The position numbers were made by a program, and so were the translations under genes. DNA of 64,000 bases from Cafeteria roenbergensis (taxonomy: Eukaryota; Sar; Bigyra; Bicosoecida; Cafeteriaceae): positions 1 through 64,000 of the forward strand of contig VLTN01000093.1 in the NCBI GenBank assembly GCA_008330645.1, written 5' to 3'. Positions 32,302-42,743 of this stretch are shown piece by piece (the stretch's first letter is position 1; each line of letters begins with the position of its first letter). The notes below the pieces were generated by a model. That model was not told the origin of the DNA. It was given only the letters and a program-made list of their open reading frames with translations, and searched no databases.

Positions 32302-35300
32302 CTACTCCGCAACCGCGTCGCTCCGGCCGGCCGCAATCGCGTCGCTCAGCGCCCCGGCAACGGCCCCGAGGTCCGACGTCACGTCGTGGCCCGCTGCGTC
32401 GCTCAGGCGCCAGGCCGCCCAGTCAAGCACGTCCAGGAACACCCGCCGCCGCGCCCATACGAAGAGCGGCGCCGGAACACCGTTGACCCGCTGCCGCGCC
32501 GCCTCGGCAGACGGGGCGACTGCCGGCGCTCGCAGGGCCTCCACGGTGGCCATGCCGCCGACAGCGACGGCATCGAGCTCTGCCGCGAAGTGCGACACGC
32601 AGAGCCCTGTCTCGCTTTGCAGCTCTTCCCCGGTCACTAGAAGCAGAGCCGCAGCGCGCAGAGCCGCGCCGACGTCGGAAGACGAGGCAGCGACCGACTC
32701 CGCGTCGCTCAGCTCCATATCCTCGTCGCTCGCGGCCCGGGTCGGAAGAGCCGGCGCGGCGTGCGAGTCAGACCCGGCTCGGCCAGCGGTATCCGCGCCA
32801 GCTCCGCGCGTCGCCGAAGCGAGCTCTGCCGAGGCGGCTGCCGCCCCGGGCCTTGCAGCTGACTCAGCTGCAGCGTGGGCTCCTCCGGCAGAGCCAGACA
32901 GCGCGGCGGGGCCGGTCACTTCGTCTAGGGCCGCGGGCCAGCCGTGGACCATCACGCTTGCCAGGGCGCTCGTGCTCATGTGCTGGCTCTGCCGGCGCAC
33001 TTCACCGGCGGAAGGATTCGACGTCGGCTGGGATTCCGCAGCTGCGGTGTGCGTCATGGGCGCGTCACGGCTGGCAGATCGGGACGATGCGGTTTCGCCT
33101 GCAGTTGGAAGCGCCGGAGGCACGGAGGAAGGTTCCGCCGACGACGCCGCCGCGGCCAACGACGACGACGATGACGACGATGACGACGACGATGATGACG
33201 ACGACGAGGTTGCGGCCTTGTGCGGGTTCCCAGCAGGCGTCGCCGCCGCAGCGTTGGAGGGCGTATCCCCCGCGATGGGCGCGTGCCGCTGTGGGGCTTG
33301 CGGCGGCGCCGCGAGCGGCAGAGCCCTCGCCCACACAGGCACGGTGAGTGACATGTGGGCCGGCAGTGACTCGTCCGTGACCCACACCTGATGGGGCTGG
33401 CAGAGCCCCGCCGAGGCCGTTTGGCATCGGGATCCCGGTTCGCCCAGGTTGTCTCGACGGGCAGAGCCACTTTCCTTGCCAGGTGGCAGAGCCGATGAGT
33501 GTCCACGGGCTCGGCCACCTGCAGTGGGCACTGCGATCGACAGGGCGCCTTCCGCTGCAGCCGTTGCCGCTTCGACCGCTGCTGGCTCCGCCGCCGCTGC
33601 TGCCGCCACGCGCTGGTGGCTGGCGCCGCTATCTGGCTGCGTTGCGACTGGATTGGGCGGTAGGGCCATGGCCGGGGTGGCGGGCAGGTCGGAGGCGTCT
33701 GACTCCAGAGACAGCAGTGCAAGCACCGGCTCATTGTTTGCCCGCTGCGGGGCTGTCATGCGATTCAACGCGTCATCGTCAGTCGTGATGGTGGCGGGGA
33801 TGTCTGCGGGTTGCGTTGCCAACGGGGCCTCCTGGGAGGCCCGCTGGGGCCCCGCTGCCTCCGGCTCGGCAACGGTGGTCGCGTCGCTCGCCACGTCGCT
33901 CTCTTGGCTGGAGTTGCTCAGAGAACTCAGGGCTCTGCCCGAGCGGCTCTGCCGCGATCGCCGCTGGGCTGCCGGCGTCAGAGCCCTGGGAAGAGAGCTT
34001 GACCGCACTGGCACGCGTGCGGCAGCGGCTCCTGCCGACGACGCTTGATCGGCTGCTGACGGGGCGGCAGAGTCACTTCGTTTGACGACGATGCCTGGGA
34101 GCGGGTGTGGATCCGGAAACCCACCAGCTCTGCCGGCGAAGCGAGTCAGTGTGACATCAGCCTCGAGCGGCGCGCCGGCTCTCAGGCTAGGGTCAGACCA
34201 CACCGGCAGGACGTCGCCAGGGACCTTGCGGCAGGCACCCGCCAGCGATGGCGCAGTGACCTCAGGGCCCCGCAGCTCTGCCAAGGACACTCCGCGACGA
34301 GGCGCTACCGCCTGACCTGCCGATGATGCGGCGTTGACCGGGTCAAGCGGCTGGCCTGCCGGCACGCCCGGCGCTCCAGACGCTGCCTCTGCAGCTCGCC
34401 GCTCAGAGTCCTCGCCCAACTTGGAAACATAGTCGAACTCCAACTCAGAATCCGAGCTTGACTCTGGCGCCAACCCTGACTCCGAATCTGAGGCTGCGTT
34501 TGGCAGCGCCGATGCCCTCCTGCGTCCGCGCCCAGCCTCGCTGTCGCTGCCTCCGTCTCCCAGTGATTCACCATCACTGTCAACAAGAGACTCGCCGAAA
34601 TTGTCGCCCAGCGATTCAGCGTCGCTGTCGCCCAGCGACGCCTCGGCGCCGCTGGCGCCCGCGCTCATGCCGCCTTCGCTGTCGACCCCCAAACCGCCGC
34701 CAGCCTCGGCCACGCTGCCAAACATGGCAGGGTTGCCGCTCGCAGTCACGGTGCAGTCACCGTCCTCTGTCATCGCCCGCCGCGACCCAGTCCCAGCAGC
34801 GGCACTATCGGCAAAACGTTTCGCCGAAACCGCGGCATCCGCTGCCGCCTCGTGCCGACCAGTGACCGTTCGCCCGGTGATACAGTGCGCGTGCAGAGCC
34901 GACGCCGCCACGAAGGACCAACATTGGCCCTGGACAAGCGGCCGCCGGGTCACTCGGCAGAGCTGCACGATGCATGCGTTGACTGCAGCATCAACGAAGG
35001 CAGCGTCGCCCGAAGCCATTCCATACAGAAGAGACCCCCCCGGGGGCCTCATCGGGGCAAGGCAAGCCACCTGGGCGAGCGTTCCCGCGGGGCACACCTC
35101 CAGCTGAGAGGCTAGGCGGTCGCTGCCACCGGAATCACCAGCACCAGCACCGGCGCCACCAGCATCGGCGCCACCAGCAGTGCCAGCAGTAGCACCAGCA
35201 GCACTAGCGCCAGCGTCGGCATCTCCACCGGCAGAGCTACTGCTCCCGGCAGAGCCCTCACCGCCACAAGCCCCAGCCGATGCCGCGACCCGGCGACGCA

Positions 35301-35886
35301 TGGGGACCAGCATCGCTGTCGCGCCGGCGTCCACGGCGGCGAAGAACGAAGTGCACTCCCTCACCAGGAGACGCCTCCCGGTAGAGCCAATCACCCCCGC
35401 ATCGCCGGCCGGGGCAGCCCACCTGATCGTGTGGCGGGTGGCTAGCCCCGCAACCGCCGTCGCCGCCGTGGCATGCACTCTCCGGCTCAGCGGCGGGCCC
35501 GCTGTCCCCGGGCTACCGGCAGAGCTGGCTGCGGCGTCGGCAACGGCAGCGAGCGCCAGCCGGCGGACGTCTCCGAAGAGAGCTTCACGGCGAATGGCGC
35601 GGCTGCTGATGCAGTCCCCGGCAGCTTGCGGCTGGTCGGCGTCCAGCCTTGCTCGCTTCGTCGCGTCCGGGCGGTGCCAGCCGAGCAGCACCTCGCGCGC
35701 CGCGCCGGCGGACCCGTGGCGCGCAGCCGACTCCCAGCCGTCGAAACCAAGCACCACGCGCTCGTAGTCTAGCTGCTCGCTCACGTGGGGAGACAGCAGC
35801 CGCTGGGCCGCCTTTGCGCGCGGGCGAAGCGCGCGACGAATGCTGGGCGGCGGCAACTGCGCCCCTGTGGCAGCGGCAGGCAGCAT
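32302..35886 (-). CDS. Unknown Ser/Ala-rich protein
   Basis: A single open frame of 1194 codons starting at ATG 35886. No family recognised. The N-terminal about 370 residues and the last about 110 look most ordered (for example SLLYGMASGDAAFVDAAVN and the C-terminal VWARRRVFLDVLDWAAWRL). The middle is low complexity: acidic Ser-Asp repeats (DSDGESLGDG, about 34440-34640), a run of about 18 Ser (33150-33207), and many Ala/Ser/Pro stretches. No signal peptide or membrane helix is apparent. It lies tandem to and downstream of ferrochelatase on the same strand. That the frame stays open for 3.6 kb with changing composition supports a real gene. Confidence 0.6.
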   Translation of the reverse strand: MLPAAATGAQLPPPSIRRALRPRAKAAQRLLSPHVSEQLDYERVVLGFDGWESAARHGSAGAAREVLLGWHRPDATKRARLDADQPQAAGDCISSRAIRREALFGDVRRLALAAVADAAASSAGSPGTAGPPLSRRVHATAATAVAGLATRHTIRWAAPAGDAGVIGSTGRRLLVRECTSFFAAVDAGATAMLVPMRRRVAASAGACGGEGSAGSSSSAGGDADAGASAAGATAGTAGGADAGGAGAGAGDSGGSDRLASQLEVCPAGTLAQVACLAPMRPPGGSLLYGMASGDAAFVDAAVNACIVQLCRVTRRPLVQGQCWSFVAASALHAHCITGRTVTGRHEAAADAAVSAKRFADSAAAGTGSRRAMTEDGDCTVTASGNPAMFGSVAEAGGGLGVDSEGGMSAGASGAEASLGDSDAESLGDNFGESLVDSDGESLGDGGSDSEAGRGRRRASALPNAASDSESGLAPESSSDSELEFDYVSKLGEDSERRAAEAASGAPGVPAGQPLDPVNAASSAGQAVAPRRGVSLAELRGPEVTAPSLAGACRKVPGDVLPVWSDPSLRAGAPLEADVTLTRFAGRAGGFPDPHPLPGIVVKRSDSAAPSAADQASSAGAAAARVPVRSSSLPRALTPAAQRRSRQSRSGRALSSLSNSSQESDVASDATTVAEPEAAGPQRASQEAPLATQPADIPATITTDDDALNRMTAPQRANNEPVLALLSLESDASDLPATPAMALPPNPVATQPDSGASHQRVAAAAAAEPAAVEAATAAAEGALSIAVPTAGGRARGHSSALPPGKESGSARRDNLGEPGSRCQTASAGLCQPHQVWVTDESLPAHMSLTVPVWARALPLAAPPQAPQRHAPIAGDTPSNAAAATPAGNPHKAATSSSSSSSSSSSSSSSSLAAAASSAEPSSVPPALPTAGETASSRSASRDAPMTHTAAAESQPTSNPSAGEVRRQSQHMSTSALASVMVHGWPAALDEVTGPAALSGSAGGAHAAAESAARPGAAAASAELASATRGAGADTAGRAGSDSHAAPALPTRAASDEDMELSDAESVAASSSDVGAALRAAALLLVTGEELQSETGLCVSHFAAELDAVAVGGMATVEALRAPAVAPSAEAARQRVNGVPAPLFVWARRRVFLDVLDWAAWRLSDAAGHDVTSDLGAVAGALSDAIAAGRSDAVAE
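33157..33207. repeat. GAC/GAT trinucleotide tract (poly-Ser)
   Basis: About 17 consecutive GAC or GAT triplets, read on the minus strand as Ser codons TCG, TCA and the like, inside the unknown Ser/Ala-rich gene. Confidence 0.85.
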
Positions 35887-36410
35887 CCTGGCGCCGCGAG
35901 CAGCCGAGTGCGCCCCCAGCGACTGCAGAAGTGCAGAAAAACTTCGGGCAGCGGGTCGCCTGTCGCTTTCCGCAACCCGGCCGGGCCAAGCTCGGGGTGC
36001 GCAAGTGCGTCATTGCCGGCGGCGGCTCTGCCCGGCAAGCGTGTGCGGCGAAGCTGCTTCGGCGGCGACGCAGCGCCCTGGGAGCACCTGCTCGGAGCGC
36101 ATGTGCGCGGCTCGCGTCCCCATGGCATGCCCCCACGGGGCGCTGCGCCGGCCGGTTCTCGTGCTGTCAGTGGCGCAGCGGCAGCAGAAGCGAACAAGCA
36201 CCAGTTGTGGTTTCGGCGGCAAAAGCCGACGACACACACGCACGCGCCGCACGCGCAGGCGGCGGCCCACCTGCTAACGAGAGGGCTGGGAGACACAAAG
36301 ACAGAACACGCGGGGCCCGGCTAACCGCGCCGCGGGGGCCGGCAGTGGGTGCGCCGGGTGCAGCTTGCAAGCCGCAGACCTCAGCGCAAGCCGCCAGCGG
36401 TCCCCGCCGC
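35887..36410. other. Spacer between ferrochelatase and the unknown Ser/Ala-rich gene
   Basis: 524 bp holding the 3' end of ferrochelatase and the promoter of the downstream gene, both minus strand. Antisense open frames cross it, but none has a recognisable product. Confidence 0.5.
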
Positions 36411-38075
36411 TCAGCGCCTTTCGGGGCCGGTGTTGGTGAATGGCGCGGGGGCCTGGAGGCTAGGCTCCGGCGTGGACCCCTCCGGCCAGGTGGGCACGGG
36501 GGAGGGCTTGCCGTAGCTGTCGCGCAGCTTGGCGTACGGGGCGATTGGGTCGAGCACGGTCCGGCAGGTTGCGTTGTCGCAGGCGTGGCAGTTGATCTGG
36601 TACTGCGGAGTGCACACCTCGCCCGACGCAAGGTGGTCGGCAACCACCTCCGCCATGGCCGTGGTGACCAGGTCCGAGGCGTTGAGCGAGGGCGCCCGGC
36701 CGAAGTGCCTGATGCCGGCCTTCTCCGCGTCCTCTCTGTACTCCACGTCGATCTCGAACAGCGTCTCGATGTGGTCGCTGGTGAAGCCCAGAGGGGTCAT
36801 CACCACGGCCTCGTGACCCTGCCGCCCCAGCCCCTCCAGCACCTGCCCGGTGGAGGGCCCCATCCACGGCAGGTACCCCACCTTGCTCTGCCACGCCAGC
36901 ACGTGCCGCGGCACCGGCACGCCCCACTCCGCGGCGCGCTGTCTGACCAGTGCCATGACGGCGCCCACCGTCGCCGTCACCTCGGCGGGGTACTGGTCCC
37001 CCTTGTACACCACCTTCATCGGCAGCGAGTGCGCCGTGAAGACCAGCACCGCGCGGGAGCGGAGCGCGGGGTCGTCCGGCAGAGCCTGCAAGCCCTGCCG
37101 CACCTGGTCTGCAACGGCCTCGATGTAGGTCCTGTTCGTGCTCCAGCGGTCCAGCACGGAGAACTTGAAGCGCCCCTCCAGACCCCGCTCGCGCAGGGTA
37201 CGCCACAGGTGGTTGTAGCTGCTGCCGGCCGTGGTGCAGCTGAACTGAGGGTACTGCGAGAAGGCGACGACCCGCTCAACGCCGTCCGCGGCCATGGCGT
37301 CGAGCGCGTCCTCAGTGAGCGGCGGCGCGTAGCGGAACCCGACATAGGCGCGGTGCGGGCCAGTGGAGGGCGACAGCGCGTCCAGCTTCCGCTCCATATC
37401 GCGGCCCTGCTGGCGGGTCCAGTCGCCGATGGGGCTTTTGCCGCCAATCTGCCGGTACTGCTCGATGATTTTCGGCGTGCGCCGCCGCGCGATGAACGAG
37501 CCCTGCGTCGCACGCAAGCGCAGGTGGGCGGGCGGGGTTGCTCCCGGGAACGCACGGTGGAGGCAGGCGCGCGCGCAAGTGGGCGGGGGCGGGGCGAGGG
37601 CCGCAGCGGCCAAGGGGCGAGCAGCTTGCGACGCAGCTGCCAGCAAGACCATCGCACGGCCGGGCGGGTTGGGGCGGTGGGCCGGGAGGGGCCATCGCGG
37701 CTCGGGGGGAGCCCGGGCAGGTGACGCGACGGGCTTGGCGCGCGGCGGCGCGGTCTGGGCAGGCCGAGGCGGCAGCTCGGCGGGCCCGCGCATGTGACGT
37801 CACGCGCGCGTCGGGCTCACGAGGCTGTTCTGGAGGCGGCCCAGCGTGATGATCTCGCCGTCCTCGAACAGCCGCCGCAGGAACGCGCCGACCCCGTCTC
37901 GCTCGCCCTCCAGAGACGAGGGGCCGCCCATGTTCAACATCAGCACGCCCGTCTTGGGCGTGCCCGTCGGAGCGTCGTCACCCCCTGCCCGCGTTGCAGT
38001 GGAGCTCATGCCCCGCAGCGCAGGGGCCTGGCGCCGGGCAACGGCCCGTCGCGCCCATGGCACAGCACGGAGCAT
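36411..38075 (-). CDS. FECH: Ferrochelatase with [2Fe-2S]-type cysteines
   Basis: Two exons, 38075-37821 and 37502-36411, encoding 448 residues; donor GTGAGC, acceptor CGCAG, phase 0. It inserts Fe2+ into protoporphyrin IX, the last heme step. An Arg-rich leader (MLRAVPWARRAVARRQ, then SSTATRA) indicates mitochondria. Family motifs: GVLMLNMGGP, RRRTPKIIEQYRQIGG, FTAHSLPM (catalytic His) and PLGFTSDHIETLFEID (catalytic Glu). The cluster ligands known from human FECH are all here: the Cys in QYPQFSCTT and the C-terminal trio in NCHACDNATCR (C-x2-C-x4-C). It is divergent from the SLC38-like gene, 258 bp between starts. Confidence 0.95.
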
Positions 38076-38333
38076 CGTGGTGCACGGGCCGAAGGGTCGG
38101 CCGGCGGGCTTCGGGCCGCGCGCAGTGGCGCCTCAAGCCGCAGGCCGGCTGCCGGGGCCGGGCAGAGCCCCAGACGGAGAGGCCAGCAGCAGGTCTTTGG
38201 CGCCCGCGCCCGACTCGCCATCCGCCGTCGCCCCTGCGGCCAGGCGCACACCCAGCCGCGCCGCGCGCAGCCCGGCAGTCGGACCGCGCGCCGCTCGTGC
38301 CTGGCGACCCCTTCGCTCTTTGAAGGCGCCGGC

Positions 38334-40553
38334 ATGGCGTCCAAGCTGGGAGCATCGCTGCTTGGCAGAGGCGACGCGCTCAACCATTCCGGCCCGCAAG
38401 ACGACGTGCTGGAGCTGGACTACGACGCTGACATTGGCGCGATCGCCCAGGCCATTACGCCGGGCGGCCACGATGCCAGGCCAAAGGGGGCGCCGGGGGG
38501 CACGCCATTTCTGGTGAGCCGGAGTCGCTTTGCGGCGGCGATGCAACTCTCGCCACGCGCAGCGGTTGACCGCCCGGGCGCCTCGCCGATCCCTCCACCA
38601 GGCGACGCACTGCCCCCTCTCTGCGAGCCGGGCCGGGGGCGGCGCTCCGAGCGGGCCTCGCGGCTGACTGGCGGCCTTGCGGCGAAGGGGCGCAGTTGCC
38701 CGCGGCATCAGTCGCTTTTGCTGTCGCAGGCGCTGCCGCTGCGTTTCCAGTGCCCGCGACGATTGCGAGTGGCGGTGGACTGCGCATCCCGCCCGGCCCA
38801 CCCAGCGCGCACTCTGGCTCGCCACGAAGCGGACCCGCCCGCCCTGCCGCCCGCCCCCGCGCGCAGCGAGCGGTGTTTCTGCTGAGCAACTGCATCCTGG
38901 GCTCGGGAATCCTGGGGCAGGCCTACGCGATGCGGCACAGCGGCTGGGCGGTGTTTGTCGTGAGCCTGCTGCTCATGAGCGCCGTGGCGGCGTACGGGGC
39001 GTGGCTGCTGCTCTGCTGTTGCGAGACGACGGGCGTCACCTCGTACGAGGAGATTGGCACCGCAGCCTACGGCAGGTGGGGCAAGGGCATCGCCACCGCC
39101 GCGATCCTCGTCCAGAACGCGTCTGCCATGACGTCGTACCTCGTCATTCTCGGCGACCTGCTGCCCACGCTGGTGCGGGAGGCAGCGGGCCTGCCCGTAG
39201 CCGCGGAGCCCTCTGACCCGATCTGGGCCAACAGGGCGGCGCTCATGACTGCGGTCGCGGTCCTAGTCATCGTCCCGCTCGTGTCGCTGCGCAACATAGG
39301 GACGCTCGGGTACTCCTCCGGCCTCTCCATCGCTATCATGGTGTTCTTCGCAATCGTCGCCGTCGTCACGGCATTCAGCGGGCTCCCCTGCCCGCTCCCC
39401 GCCGACCGCCTCCCCCCCACCCTCACCCCCACCACCGAGTGCGCGATCGAGCCCGTCTCCATCGGCCTGGACACCTTCTACGTGCTCCCCTCCCTAGCCT
39501 TCAGCTTCGTCTGCCACACGGGCCTGCTGCCAATCTACACCGAGCTGCGCCGCCGCGACAGGCCCACCATGATGCGCGTCGCGGGCGTGTCCATGGCCTC
39601 CTGCCTCGCCCTGTACCTCGTCGCCGGTGAGAAGCCGCGCCCGCACCCGTGGCCATGCACGCCCCCCGCCCCCCCCCCCCCGCCCCCACCCCCGCGTTCC
39701 TATCCGCTCCACCGGCCGTCGACGAGCGGCTCGGCGCCTTGCAGACCCAACGGTTACCCCGCTGCGCCATCGCCGCCCCGTCGTGCCCGGCTCTCAGAGC
39801 CATCACTCACCTCACGCCCCCCCCCCCCCCCCCCCCTCTGCCGAGTTACCCACCACCCCCCGTCCCGCAGCCATCTTCGGGTATGCCGCGTTCCGAGGCT
39901 CCACCGCGTCTGACGCGCTCAAGAGCATGACTGCGGCTCTGCCGGATGACGGGCTGGTCACGGCAGCGCGGGTGCTGGTGTGCGTGTCGGTCACCGTCAC
40001 CGTTCCGCTAATCAACTACCCAGCTCGTGAGTGCGGCGGCCAGCGACGGCTCCTGGATGCGTGTGGGTTTGCTGGCCGCGCGGCCCGGTCGGCCGCTGCC
40101 CTCAGCGGAACCCTCCGCCCGTGTTGCTACAACTGCCCCCGTATTTCTGGCTCCTATTTGACCGCTGAACTCAGCCCCCCGCCACGTCCCGCCTCGCCTC
40201 CCGGCCCCGCGCCCGCCGCAGGCAAGGCCATCACGCTGACTGCGTTCCCCGGCGCTGCCTTCAGCTGGACGCGCCACGTGTCCCTCGGCGTTGTAATCGT
40301 GGCAGCCATCCTCCTCGTCGCAATTTTTGTGCCCGACGTCCGCAACGTGTTCGGCGCCGCGGGCGCCACATCGTCAGTCACTCTCATGGCGATCCTCCCG
40401 GGCCTGTTCTACAGCAAGCTCCACACGGGCACGTCAGACCCGGCAGTCAAGCGGCACGTGCAGGCGGGCGTCGCCTTTGCTGTACTCGGCGCCGTCATCG
40501 GCGTGGTCTCGTTTGCGGGCGTGATCATGTCTTGGGTGGATGGCGGAAAGTGA
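38334..40553 (+). CDS. SLC38/AAAP-family amino acid transporter
   Basis: Four exons: 38334-38513, 38867-39626, 39871-40026 and 40222-40553, encoding 475 residues; all introns are GTGAG...GCAG. Exon 1 is a cytosolic N-terminus (DVLELDYDADIG). Exon 2 begins RAVFLLSNCILGSGILGQAYAM, the hallmark first helix of the AAAP family, and continues through most of the eleven helices (SYEEIG, SAMTSYLVILGD, CHTGLLPIYTEL). The exon 3/4 junction restores NYPARKAIT, the conserved NYPxR motif before the last helices. Members carry neutral amino acids, often Na+- or H+-coupled, at the plasma membrane or lysosome. Intron 2 contains a 20-C run (39817-39836). Confidence 0.88.
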
Positions 40554-40734
40554 ACAAATTGGCACTGTATTGGGCGGCGGTGGGCACGTTGCGTTGAGGG
40601 CCGAACACCGCTGCAAGCCGCATGCCCGGGGGCCGTGTGACGTGGTGCTCTGCCTCGGCCCACATGGCTGCCGGCCACGGCACACACACCGTCATCGCAG
40701 CGGGACGAGCAACGGTGGTCCCCGCCAGGTAGCG

Positions 40735-42502
40735 ATGGTGCAGCCGTCCGAGCGCGTCCGAGTCTCGGACTGGGCTGCGTTCGTGGCCGTGGCCGTGGCG
40801 TTCACGTATTCCTTCTTTCAGCGGGCGGCGCCGTCAAGGTGAGCAATCGCCGCGCCCATACGGCCTCATGCCGCCGAGACAGGCAAAGGGCGTGCCCCAG
40901 CACGCCCCGGACGCAGCAAGCCACCGTCTGCGAGCGGATGTGCGCCGGGGAGGGGTGGTGTGGCGTCGGGGGGCGCCAGGTTGCCGTGCGCTCCTCCAAA
41001 CAGCAAGTTCAAGCTCCGGTCGCGGCTGCGCCGCGTGCCGGTGGCAGACCCCGCCGGCCCACCGAGTCGAAAGTGCAGCTGGTCCTCCCCCTCCTCCACC
41101 GTTCCAACATCGCAGCATGGCGGCTTCGCTGCAGCAGGAGTTCGACGTGGACGGCGCGCAACTGGGGGCGCTGTCGTCCGCCTATTTCTGGCCCTATTTG
41201 GGAATGCAGTTCGTGTTGGGCTACCTGTTTCTGCGGTTCGGGGTGGACGCGGTGGTGTGCGCATCCATGGCAATCGCCGCTACAGGCTCGCTCGTGTTCG
41301 CCCTGTCGGAGTCGCTCGGCGTGGCGGTGCTGGGCAGGTGCCTCATCGGCTCCGGGGTCGCCGCAGCCTGGCTGGGAGTCGTCACAGTGGCGCAAGGGCC
41401 CGCGTTTGAAAAGGCCGGGCTGTCCACGACGGTGACTGGCGCGGGGGTGCTGTTCGGCCTGGCTGGTGCGCTGATTGCGCAAACGCCGCTGACGTCGGCG
41501 ATTGAGCTGTTTGGCTTCCGGCCGGTGCTGCTGTGGAGCACCGTGGCGCCAGCCGTCGTGGCAGCGGCATTTTTCGTGCGAGCCCTGATCGGGGCGGGCG
41601 TGTGCTGCAGGGGCGTGGATGCAGCCAAGGATCGAGGCGCCATTCAAGCCGTCGACGGCGGCAGGGCTCCCGCTCTCGACGCCTTGTTGGACGGGCACGA
41701 GACTGCCTCGGATGACGCGGCTGCGGTTGAAGGCCTTGCCGAGACCAAGCCCGAGGCGCCGCCAACCGTGATGGCGGCGTACTGGGCCGCGCTGCGGAGC
41801 CCGATCTTGCTGCCCGTTGTGCTGTACGGGTTCGGGATCGCTGCGCCCCTCCTCGCCTTCGCCAGCCTGTGGGCCACTCCCTTTTTCGAGGACGTGTACG
41901 ACCTCGACAAGCCCACCGCCTCGGGCGTGGTGAGCGCGTTCCTGGTGGGCTGGGGAGTCGGCGGGCCGGCGCTCGGCTGGGTAGTGGACCGGCTTGGGGG
42001 AGGCCCGCGTGGGGCCCAGTGGGTGATGATGCTGTGCCCCGTTGTGGGCGGGGTTGCGCTCACGCCGGTGCTGCTGGCTGATCTTCCGGTGTGGGCCGCC
42101 GCCACCCTGATGGCAGTCGCGGGGCTGGCCTCGTGCATCGCCATCGTGCTGGCGTACACCCGCCTCGTCATCGTCAGGCCGGAGGGCAGAGCCACGGCGG
42201 TGGCCATTGTCAACGCGGCCATGATCCTCGCCGGGGCTTCGCTGCAGCCGGCGATCGGCCTCGTGCTGGACGGGGTGGCTGGCGGGCGAATTCACGAGCT
42301 GCCGTCGGGCCGCAAGGTGTATCCTCCGGACGCGTACCGCTGGGCCCTGATGGTGCTCCCGGGGTGCTACGTCCTCTCCACCTTGTCCTTCGCTGTGGCG
42401 TGGTGTGTTTGCGGCCACGGCATGGCCCGGAAGGAGCACGGGGACGGCCCAACGCCGCCGCTCCTCGCGAGGCCCGTCGTTGGCGGCGCCGGCAAGCCGT
42501 GA
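40735..42502 (+). CDS. Prokaryote-like MFS transporter
   Basis: Two exons, 40735-40838 and 41116-42502, encoding 496 residues; donor GTGAGC, acceptor CGCAG, phase 2. Exon 1 gives helix 1 (DWAAFVAVAVAFTYSFFQRAAPS); exon 2 continues SMAASLQQEFDVDGAQLGAL, so the junction lies in the typical F-x-R-x-x-PS / L-x-x-x-F-x-x-x-x-x-x-LG start of many bacterial MFS sugar-acid and peptide transporters. Twelve helices can be counted, with a cytosolic loop at about residues 215-255. Substrate unknown. Family resemblance to bacterial proteins could mean old lateral transfer, but the intron and composition are native. Confidence 0.8.
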
Positions 42503-42743
42503 GAACTGCGGCCTGGCCCCCTTTCCGCCGACCCCGGGAGAGCCCCGGGAAGGCGCGTGTGTGTTGCATGTTTCGGAGCGTGCTGGGCGGGCTGGCAGGC
42601 CTTGCCGGGTCGCAACGCGCTCGATGACCGCACGATTCGTGCCCCATGTCCCACACGAATCCTTGGCGGCAGAGCCGTCGCTTCGCCGCAGAGTTGCGGC
42701 GAGACCGACGCATCGCGGCGAGACACTCCCCCTGCAGGCAAGC

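Noticed and set aside
35649-37724. 691-codon open frame on the plus strand
   Set aside because: It is antisense to ferrochelatase exon 2 and has no family resemblance; GC-rich codon bias leaves the opposite strand open.
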